Source: Rhodocollybia butyracea | Lineage: Eukaryota; Basidiomycota; Agaricomycetes; Agaricales; Omphalotaceae | Assembly (NCBI GenBank): GCA_015501585.1 | Contig: JADNRY010000836.1 | Span: 1-24,547 of the forward strand | DNA length: 24,547 nucleotides | Reading direction: 5' to 3' | Part shown: positions 1 through 7,553 of the stretch, piece after piece | How the letters are laid out: each line of letters begins with the position of its first letter | Numbering within the stretch: position 1 is the first letter of the stretch | Translations under genes and position numbers: made by a program | The notes under the pieces: generated by a model | The model's input: the letters and a program-made list of their open reading frames with translations, nothing else | Told to the model about the DNA's origin: nothing | Databases searched by the model: none

Positions 1-1899
1 GCTTACCTCCTACATAGAGAGGTAGACTCGGAACTCCACCAACAACTAGCAGCAAGGGATAAAAGCAATCAGATATAATAGTTCACCGAGGGAGTTTTAG
101 GTAAGACGAAACTCACAAGCACAACAAACGTCTGTTCCCCCAGACGTCGAAATCAAGTGAACTTGCCACCGAATGCTTCGTGTGCCCATTTGAAGATAGG
201 CGCGGTTACTACCGCACCTGTGACAGACATCGCTCGCAATCCTTCAAAGGAGCCAATCTTCACTATGTAGATGGTGATATATATCAGGGACTTTAGGCAT
301 GGAACAAGAAGAAATTCCTACAAGGATTCAATTTACGCCCTTGAACTTCTGCGAGAAAGCGTGGGCTAGTGCCCCATAGTGTAACCCTAATAACAAGATG
401 TTCAACTATGCTCCCGAAGACAAAAAATGAACGCTCACCCGGTATCACTAATGAACTTCAAGTAGCCTTCTAGACTAGGATGGAAAGGAGATCCATCATA
501 TAGGACCATTCGGCATCCAGTAGCCAAGGCAGACAACATAAAAGTCCACATCATCCAGCCGGTCTAAACAAACAATGAGCTCGATGTACCCAACAAAAGG
601 TGTAGTCAAGGTACCGTAGTGTACTGGAAAAGTGTATCATTTTCCGTCATATCGAACCCTAGCCTTTGATCTTTGACAGTTTGCAGCAGTACGCCCTATG
701 TGCCACAATGAGTGAATGTTGAATGTTAACATAAAGCAAAGAAGTAGCTCACACCAGCACTATGCACTATGCATTTGGGAGGGCCAGAAGTTCCAGAGCT
801 GTACAAAATGTACAGCGGTTGGCTAAAAGGAAGTTGCTCGAATACGAGCTCGCTCCCGTTTCCGCTGGCCAAGAACTTGCTCAGAGTTGCACTTGGGAAG
901 GATCAACATCGACATCATGATGAAATTAGTACGGCACTACTCACGTATTCGAAACACCAGTCATCTCGATTTCATTCCCGGAAATTGCGCTGGGCAGTAG
1001 AATGGTGCATCGCAAACCTCGGTCATTAAGATCCTTGACAACCGCGGAAATCTTGCTTTGCAAATCCATGACCTTGCCAGCGTACATGACTTCCGTCTCA
1101 AAAAACACGAGTTTCGGCTGGATCTGACGGTAACGGTCCAGGATACCCTGTCGATAATAAAGATTGTAACCTTCAACGATAGTAGAAGTTTTGATTAACG
1201 TACTTGAACGCCCATGTCTGTCGCAGTACTGGAAAAGATGCCTCCAACTTGCAGTCGCCAGAGCAATAGTGACAGCATCTACAGAGTTCGTAACGACCGC
1301 TATAACCGAGATGAATGAAATTCAGAAGCAAGCATAAAACTGCAAGAACCTACCCGCAACCCGATCTCCAATCTGCAGACCGTTCGCCCGCATAGCGGAT
1401 GCCATTCGCTGAACTCTTAATCTCAACTCTCGAAATGAGTGATCAGCGACGTTCCCCAGCTCGTTGTTCGCCGTTATAGCAATGCTATCATCATTCCTCC
1501 ATAACAAGTTCTCCGCGTAGTTTAGGCGAGCGCCAGGGAACCAGACGGGGACTTCAGGGATCGGGCCCTTAGCTATAATCTGAATACAAAATAAAATTCA
1601 AATGTGTTCAATTTTTCGCATTGAACGCCAATGTGCACCTCTTGTGGAGGAACAGAGTATTTGATTCGGAGATACTCCCATGTATCTTTCCAGAACGTGT
1701 AATCTTCGATAGAGTACTTGTGGAGATCATGGTAATCCTCTGCAAAATAATTAATTGATGACAAATGTAAGCACCGAACATACTTACTGAGGTTCAAGCC
1801 GTGCTTGCGGTTGATGGTGCGCCTAAAGTTCTCAACGTTCGTGAACTTGGCCTGAGGGTGTTCCCAGAGAAAACGCGAAGAGTCGAAATACGAGGTCAT
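1..1899 (-). CDS. Acetoacetyl-CoA synthetase (acetoacetate-CoA ligase), 5' part, cut by left edge, frameshifted
   Basis: Family role: ATP-dependent activation of acetoacetate to acetoacetyl-CoA in the cytosol, by an ANL-type adenylating enzyme. Seen on the minus strand in order: an N-terminal segment with FLWEHPQ and [16 protein letters not shown], then [39 protein letters not shown], the AMP-binding P-loop [38 protein letters not shown] and [12 protein letters not shown]. Exons are split by about eight short introns. The ATG at 1899 fits because the family begins shortly before the LWEHP motif. Roughly 400 of the usual 650-680 residues lie in the window; the rest is beyond base 1. Two places lose frame. 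Near 1243-1250 two bases are missing between ATAS and GGIF. Near 161-166 one base is missing before VHLIS. Motifs on both sides are intact, so I infer a sequence error or a very recent lesion rather than an old pseudogene. Confidence 0.9.
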
Positions 1900-2477
1900 C
1901 ACTAATTGGCGGAGGAAGTGAAGCAGGAAAGACAGTTAGCGTGTGACACGGAACGGCGAACTAAACATTTTAATATCATGTGAGCTCCGTTATCCATTTT
2001 TTCCCATCGCTGGCGGGAGAGCTTCGGTCAATGACCGCCACCTAGAGCTTGCAGCGGTTTGGGAATAATCTTCCAGCCCCTAGATGCACGTCGCTTGAGG
2101 AACCGAACGATTATAATTATATAAAGCGCGACACCAAACAGGTCACATGAGCGCTCCTTGAGCCCCATGCCTGGGCCCTGTTGTCAAAGACTGAGAACTT
2201 GAACAATGTAATTTACCTTAGCACCAGAGAGAGCACAAATCGTGCACTCGTCGAACTCATGATCTTTATATCACTTGGGAAGAGGTACTCGAGTGTCCCC
2301 ATCCACCTCGAAGAACGGATGACGATAAAAAATCAAAATTCTACAAGGCCAGAAATCCGGGATTTACTACATGTAAGAAGTGTTACAGGAGGAGGGGGAC
2401 GCAATGATGGCTATATCTATAGTAATTGGGTGAGCCACAGTGCGTTAAGGTATCATTCGTGAAATAGATATACAAGG
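1900..2477. other. Intergenic region, no clear gene
   Basis: This stretch lies between the start of the synthetase gene and the end of the nickel transporter gene, both on the minus strand, so it should hold the synthetase promoter and the transporter 3' flank. A 93-codon open stretch on the plus strand (2181-2462) starts with TTG, has no recognisable motif and no flanking exons, and I treat it as chance. AGCGCT occurs near 2149, but a 6-base site like this is expected by chance several times in the window. Confidence 0.5.
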
Positions 2478-4391
2478 CTAACAAGCACTGACTTTAGTAT
2501 CGACTAGTTTCGAGTCAACTTTCTTTTGAGGATGGGCTTTCTTTATAATCCACGCCAGAGCATACCAACAACTAACGGAAACTACAAATACTCCAACAAT
2601 TGCTGCACCGATATACCCAATATTGTCGTTTGCCTGAAAACAAGGGTTATTCAGAATCAGACGAGCGTTGGACTTGGCAGTCACTAATATACGTACCACG
2701 CTCCACCCTCTCCACCACCTCCCAGCTAGCCCACCACCGTCTTCGGCATTGGCTGCATTTTGGCAAGACCTACAGTTACTCCCGATCAGCGACATTATTT
2801 CGATGAGTGCTATGCTATCACAACGAGTGTGCAAGTAAGTATATGGGTCACAAGTTTGAAAGACAACAACAGGACCTACCCGAACGCGACGAGGATACTC
2901 ATCAATGTCAATAAGATACTGAGTCCCGATATCGCATTTTGTTTCACTCTCGTACTTGTAGCTAACCGCAAATCGGATTCTGCATTAGCTTCAACACCGA
3001 TGCTGACCTGGGGATCACGGTTGTCCGAGTTTCGCTGTTCGAATAATCGAATCGAATGCTCTGGAAAACCAGAGTAGGAATACAACATCAAAATCGAGTC
3101 TAGGGAATCGACTAGTGTCATTCCCGCGGTAAAGAGAAACTGCAGAGGGTCACATTAGTATCGGCGGGGCTGGCGGTTGAGTGCTCGGAATCTCAAAACG
3201 TACTGGAAGAATGACAACATCGGATGGTGGTATAGCTTTTCCACTAGAGTCCTTTACGGCCAACGCAGAAACGGCGAGAAGTGCTATCGAAGATGTCGTA
3301 TCAAATCCCAGCCCAAAGAGGACGCCCACGGGATACATCTACCCATATAGTTGATTAGCATTTATTATGGATGCGTACCAATACAAGACCAATACCAAAG
3401 GACGTACGGACCTTCCACGGTTTATTGACAAACGTTACAATGGGGCCGATAATCCTCATCATCAACATATGATTATCTCGGGATTATAGGGCGTATTATC
3501 ACCTGAGGCGCGTTTCTGTCAAACATGCAACGTGAAGACCACGCTGTGGCGAGAAAATATACTATGCTCCACTTACTTTCCGTCGTCGTATCAGTTTGAA
3601 CAAGATGATGGAGTTCATAAGCGCGACGATGAACAGAAACGAACCGCTAATGGCCGAACCTGCTTCCATGGTCTCTCTCCAGGCTTGCCTCTAGAGGATA
3701 ACAAATACGTACCGATTATACTACCCACTTGACCAACACCCGTCAGCCTATTCGCGATATTGCTTGATATTGCTATTGCGATGTTCTAAATTAAGATACG
3801 CATGTCCAATCAAGTAAGTATATGAACAGTTGAAAGAAGGGAGCAACGAAAGGTGCACGCACCACGACGATAACGATAGTACTGGTGTCCTAATGAAAAA
3901 GTAGAGGCCGCAAGTAACGGGAAGCTGACCCATTGCTATAAAACCGCGTGTCGCGTTGTCTATTGCACTGGGGTGGTGTTATGTATACTTATCGAGAAAA
4001 TACAAGGCCAAGTCCACTCACCTGATGTGATCTGCGTCCAGGGCTAAGATTTTTGATTGCTAGTGTCAGATACTTCATGGCCGATAAGACTCGAGTAGAT
4101 AAGAATTCACCATGTCGCAAGCCCAGGGTCTAAAGGATAAAGATAATCTTTAGCAGTCAAGACATGGTTTAGCCGAAAGAACGTGCGCATATAACGAACC
4201 CAGGCAAGCATTGCAAGTCCCAAGATGGATTTCGTTTCACTTGTCCGACCAAACATCACGCCAGCAGCGGTCCAGCACAAGGCATTGGCCAGGAGTTCAC
4301 AAGTAAGCAGCAAGAGAGAACGGCCAAAAAGTGTAAGCGTAGGGAAGTGGAATTCACGCCGGCGAGGGCTGAGGAGTGTGTCCCAAGTCAT
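2478..4391 (-). CDS. NiCoT-family nickel/cobalt transporter, multi-exon, with three frame breaks
   Basis: Family role: high-affinity uptake of Ni2+ or Co2+ across a membrane by an eight-helix permease; in fungi nickel serves urease. Seen on the minus strand: the signature RHALDADHISAIDNATR, rebuilt over two introns, with the metal-binding H-x4-D-H; then SLGH, NIAIAISSNIANRLTGVG, RIIGPIVTFVNKPWK, the second signature LFGLGFDTTSSIALLAVSAL, FLFTAGMTLVDSLDSILMLY, and the C-terminal IALIEIMSLIG and NDNIGYIGAAIVG. About nine short introns interrupt it. I chose the ATG at 4391, shortly before TLFGRSLLLL; a TTG 15 bases upstream is in the same frame. Frame is lost in a T5 run before SLGH, by one extra C just after SLGH, and before MLMMRIIG. 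The hydrophobic helices and signatures are otherwise conserved. Substrate preference between Ni and Co cannot be read from this. Confidence 0.9.
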
Positions 4392-4631
4392 CGTGGTTGG
4401 AAACAAAGACAGAGTCTTTATCTCTGGCTAGGGGCTAGATAAGAGGTCGTGGAGTGTAAATAGGCAGACAGGAGCTAGTTTTGACTGAACCTTATTCGCG
4501 GACTCCCGACAAAAAGGAGCGCGTACAAATTGTCTCGAAAGTTTGAGTATATACTTACGCATCTTCAGTATAAGTTCAGGATGTTGGGGGGCTGAGGCAA
4601 GAAAGACAAGAGGAGGAGAACCCATAAATGT

Positions 4632-4735
4632 GGTTCGATGGCGTAGTTCAAGTTGGACATCGCATCTGTCTAACATAAGAAGACCAAGTATATCTTCTTC
4701 ACAGAAGGTCCCCAGTTCGAGCCTGGGTCGAATCA
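4632..4735 (+). tRNA. tRNA-Val (AAC) with intron, enlarged D-loop, possibly a pseudogene
   Basis: The acceptor stem GGTTCGA pairs with TCGAATC (one G-T pair), discriminator A at 4735. The anticodon stem is TCTGT/ACAGA with loop C-T-AAC-A, anticodon at 4672-4674. A 24-base intron (4676-4699) sits at the canonical place after position 37. The T-arm CCCAG-TTCGAGC-CTGGG is perfect. Compared with the second copy at 5014, the D-arm GCG...CGC encloses 17 bases instead of 11, which is unusually large for a nuclear tRNA and could block folding or processing. A T8 run for polymerase III termination follows at 4770. Cove or tRNAscan scoring would decide gene versus pseudogene. Confidence 0.8.
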
Positions 4736-4769
4736 CTCGCGCTTTGGCGTTTCCCCTTGAATGTTGTAC

Positions 4770-4777
4770 TTTTTTTT
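4770..4777 (+). terminator. Polymerase III T-run after first tRNA-Val
   Basis: Eight consecutive T residues lie about 35 bases beyond the tRNA end, the normal form of a eukaryotic polymerase III terminator. Confidence 0.65.
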
Positions 4778-5013
4778 CATTTTTCAAATCATCCTTCAAT
4801 ACTGGACAGAGGTAACGGCTCCCGGGCTATAAATATTGTTGTTACAATGTCATTGTCAGTTTGAGATGTTGAAAAGCAGCGCGGGCAGATTGCCTCGAGT
4901 TTGAGAGGTGCCAGCGCTGGGTCACATCTTCAGAGAATCCTGAAGTCCTGAATTGCTGTTATTGTTAGGTGAAGGGGCAAGGAAGATAAAAAGAAGAATA
5001 ACCCCATAAGCGT

Positions 5014-5109
5014 GGTTCGATGGCGTAGTTGGTTATCGCATCTGTCTAACATGAGTGTGTGGTTCCGGTTTTACACAGAAGGTCCCCAGTTCGAGCCTGG
5101 GTCGAATCA
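5014..5109 (+). tRNA. tRNA-Val (AAC) with 22-base intron
   Basis: A complete cloverleaf can be drawn: acceptor GGTTCGA/TCGAATC plus discriminator A, D-arm GCG-TAGTTGGTTAT-CGC, anticodon stem TCTGT/ACAGA with AAC at 5048-5050, and T-arm CCCAG-TTCGAGC-CTGGG. The intron is 5052-5073, directly after A37. The internal promoter boxes are present (A box TGGCGTAGTTGG, B box AGTTCGAGCCT). No CCA is encoded, as expected for a nuclear gene. This is the normal-looking member of the tandem pair. Confidence 0.92.
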
Positions 5110-5154
5110 CTGCGCTCCGACGTTGATCCAACGTTTCGTTGTCTTTTACTTTTA

Positions 5155-5160
5155 TTTTTT
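5155..5160 (+). terminator. Polymerase III T-run after second tRNA-Val
   Basis: A T6 run lies about 45 bases past the tRNA, with a weaker T4 at 5143. It is the likely transcription stop. Confidence 0.5.
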
Positions 5161-5259
5161 CATGCTCAAATCATAATGGCGGATTGTCAATATTTCAATA
5201 TTGACCAAGTTCAGTTTGAGAATCAGATGTTGAGCCGCCGTTCTATCTAAGCGCCGGTC

Positions 5260-5280
5260 TTAGGGTTAGGTTAAGCGCTT
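5260..5280. promoter_or_regulatory. Telomere-repeat-like motif joined to TAAGCGCTT
   Basis: TTAGGGTTAGGTT (5260-5272) abuts TAAGCGCTT (5272-5280), ending 24 bases before the Ssr4 ATG. The first is about two units of the TTAGGG telomere repeat, known in fungi as a binding site for Tbf1-type factors. The second contains the palindrome AAGCGCTT. A related pair occurs upstream of the disordered-protein gene at 7345-7377. The role in transcription is inferred. Confidence 0.45.
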
Positions 5281-5304
5281 GATCGCGTTACTTCTTAATC
5301 CAAA

Positions 5305-6927
5305 ATGCCATCCTCGACGCTTGCTGAGATCCAGCAACTACAATCTGAAGGGCTAGTACTGCGATACCCGGAAGTACTGTTGCACCAACAAATCACGCTT
5401 GAAGGAGCTGTAAATCTATTAATGAAGGCGGCGCAACAGGCACTGACTGTACCGTTTGTATGGACGTGGTTGGATCGGCCACAGGGTGAGTATCCAACCT
5501 ATCTACTGTATTTGGTGTACATCTGAAAAAACGTTTCGTTCAAAGATGGTCAAACCTTTATTGTCTTCCTCCAAACCCACACGCTCCATTCACAAACGAC
5601 GGTATCCGCTGGACAGAACCCGAAACGAGATTTACCATTGGGCAAAACACACCGAAAGAACTCGAAGTGGGCGAAGTGAAATTTGGATTCGTACGAGCAG
5701 TACTGCGGGGCCTAGCGAGACGCTGATGATTCGCGTGCGGCGGCGGTACAGGTTGATCCATAGTGGATTGTCACAGCTGTGGGTTGTGCATTATTCGTTT
5801 GCGAGGAAGGCGCGAGGCCACCTGTACGCCTGCGCTGGCTGGGCAGCCGGTGAGGATGTATCCTCTGAGGCAGGTGAATGAGGCTGCGATGTTTGTTACT
5901 GGGGAAAAGATTGGGCAAAAGGTGTTTCCGCAGGGGATGCAGCAACAGCAGGGGATGCCACCGCAAGGGATGTCGCCACAGGGGATGCAGCAGCAGCAAC
6001 AGCAGCCTGGGATGCCGTTTAACCAGCATCAGGCTCAGGCGATGCTTGCGCACCAGAACTCGAATATGGATATGCTTGAAGCGAGGAGGAGGGAGGCGGC
6101 TGCACGTGCTGGCTTGCCTCCTCCACCTGCGCATCTGGGGCCTGCTGCTGGACAGGGGACAAGAGGTCCTCCTCCGGGTATGGGAGGGCCACGTCCAAGA
6201 GGCGAAGACGACGATTCTGGAGACGAAGTTGACTCGATATCGACGCGTACGCTCGCGACGATGAGATACAAGAGGAATCATGATATTATGAACGAGGTGC
6301 TTGCGAATGCTGCTTTTAGTACGTGTTGCTTTGTCTTGTTTTTGTTATTTTTGTTTTGACTAATTATGATTTTATAGATAAAAGATCTACTCCGACAAAA
6401 AGTTCACCGTATTCGGTATTCGATCAAAAGGAAGTCGATGAAAAAGTGGTAAGCATAGCTGCAGACGTGATATTTTTCTTTCGTTTATTCAATATACGCT
6501 TTTAGGCAAAAATAACGTCTGAGATCGAAACTCTTAAAACACGCGCCGAAGAACGAAGAGCTGAACGTCAACGGAAACAGGAACAAGAAAAAGGAAGAGC
6601 TGGCGGCGTTTTCGACGAGCTCTGGATCGATACCGATACCGGAAGTTGAAGTTGATGTCGGTTCTATCGGAGCTATTGGTGGTGTACCGGGCATGGATTT
6701 GGGCGTCGGTATGGGGTTGGGAGCTGGTATGGATGTGGGTGGGATGGGTATGGGTATGGGTGATATGGGTGGGATGGGTGTTGGAGTGGGAGATATGAGC
6801 GGAATGGGCATGGGGGTTATGGGTGGCATGGAGGGATGGGAGCAATGGTGGAGCAGGGATGGGATTCGGTGCAGGTGCTGGTGGAGGCGATGTTGGAATG
6901 GGAGGCATGCCTCAGAGTGTTTGGTAG
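5305..6927 (+). CDS. Ssr4-like subunit of SWI/SNF and RSC chromatin remodellers, frameshifted
   Basis: Family role: an accessory subunit of the ATP-dependent SWI/SNF and RSC nucleosome remodellers, known from fission yeast Ssr4; acts in the nucleus. Seen: an N-terminal domain with EIQQLQSEGLVLRYPEVLLH, VPFVWTWLDRPQ, PPNPHAPFTNDGIRW, ELEVGEVKFGFV, then RVRRRYRLIHSG; a Q/M/P-rich linker with repeated PQGM; the conserved block ISTRTLATMRYKRNHDIMNE; VFDQKEVDEKV; a charged helix RAEERRAERQRKQEQE; and a Gly/Met-rich tail of GMG and GMGD repeats ending PQSVW-stop. Introns lie at 5486-5545, about 6319-6377 and about 6450-6505. The ATG at 5305 directly precedes the conserved start. Frame must be changed near 5566, 5692, 5805-5817, 5823, 6587 (A5 run), 6835 and 6853. 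Nearly all are consistent with one missing base. Conserved residues between breaks argue for a real gene. Confidence 0.85.
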
Positions 6928-6999
6928 TCGTGTACTGAGATTTTTTCTGTATTTTGTCGTTCTGATTTGCTATGTACACTTGATGACGCTTTTTATCAA

Positions 7000-7096
7000 C
7001 TCCCTGGTAGTATATCGGCTAGTACACGCGCCTGTCATAACACGTGATGTTCATCGAGAAACGCGCGAAAGCTGGGTTCGACTCCCAGCCAGGAGA
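7000..7096 (+). tRNA. tRNA-Asp (GTC) with 24-base intron, one extra base in the acceptor 5' strand
   Basis: The D-arm (GTAT...GTAC), anticodon stem CGCGC/GCGCG, loop C-T-GTC-A (anticodon 7034-7036) and T-arm CTGGG-TTCGACT-CCCAG are all present. The intron is 7038-7061, after A37. The acceptor 3' strand is CCAGGAG plus discriminator A. The 5' strand reads CTCCCTGG; removing one C gives CTCCTGG, a perfect 7-pair stem, so this may be one more single-base error of the kind seen in the protein genes. If read from 7001 instead, one C-A mismatch remains. It lies between two protein genes, on the same strand as both. Confidence 0.85.
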
Positions 7097-7113
7097 TTAT
7101 CTCCTGACAATTC

Positions 7114-7118
7114 TTTTT
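7114..7118 (+). terminator. Polymerase III T-run after tRNA-Asp
   Basis: A T5 run starts 18 bases past the discriminator base, in normal range for polymerase III termination. Confidence 0.55.
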
Positions 7119-7344
7119 CAAGAACGTCATATTGATATCGGACAATCTCGGTCTCTCTTTTTATTGCCATTTTGGCTTTTATTATATGTCTCCTTCCCGA
7201 AGTATTTTAGTAGTTTTATCAATTTATTGTCCTTTGTCAAAGTTAAATTTATGTCATTTTGGGATTTCAGCGAGTTATACGAGGTTGTACGCAATCGCAA
7301 GTTTTCAAGTCGCTCACAGTGCTGAAACTCGCTTTGACCTTCTA

Positions 7345-7377
7345 CCCTAACCCTGATCAGTGATCAATTAAGCGCTT
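7345..7377. promoter_or_regulatory. Telomere-repeat-like motif, TGATCA pair and TAAGCGCTT
   Basis: CCCTAACCCT (7345-7354) is followed by two TGATCA palindromes (7354-7366) and TAAGCGCTT (7369-7377), 177 bases before the start of the disordered-protein gene. The first and last elements repeat the pairing seen at 5260-5280, with the telomere-like motif in the opposite orientation. Function is inferred from position and recurrence only. Confidence 0.45.
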
Positions 7378-7553
7378 GCTCCTCCTTTATCACCACCACC
7401 ATTAACTTTAGGCTTTCATTTACACTCTGATTTCTATACTTATTTCAACAACACGACTACTTACTCCTAATTAGGAGTCAACAAGTATGTTTTTTTTTGA
7501 CTCGACACTGTCTTTTAACCCAGACTCCAATTTTTACAGCTAGTCGAACAATC

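Larger units (their letters stand above)
4511..5235. repeat. Diverged tandem duplication of about 0.36-0.38 kb, one tRNA-Val copy per unit
   Basis: Two head-to-tail units, about 4511-4870 and 4872-5235, share order and sequence. Each begins with a GCGCG-x-CA-AATTG/GATTG block followed by TCTCGA and GTTTGAG, then CATCTTCAG, a purine-rich AAGAAAGA/AAGATAAA block, CCCATAA, the tRNA, a T-run, TCAAATCAT, and CAGTTTGAGA followed by GATGTTGA. The tRNA starts are 382 bases apart. The flanks have diverged far more than the tRNA bodies, as expected for an old local duplication with selection, or conversion, on the tRNA. Confidence 0.75.

Noticed and set aside
5878..6264. Overlapping plus-strand frame rich in Arg, Cys and Leu
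   Set aside because: Out-of-frame reading of the Q/M/P linker; the supported frame holds ISTRTLATMRYKRNHDIMNE.
6485..6979. Minus-strand Pro/His/Ser/Thr-rich open frames
   Set aside because: Antisense of the Gly/Met-repeat tail of the Ssr4-like gene; no start context or motif of their own.
7040..7110. Circularly permuted tRNA, because the 3' acceptor strand precedes a matching TCTCCTG
   Set aside because: A complete conventional 5' half of tRNA-Asp lies upstream with an intron at position 37, and no D-arm follows TCTCCTG.
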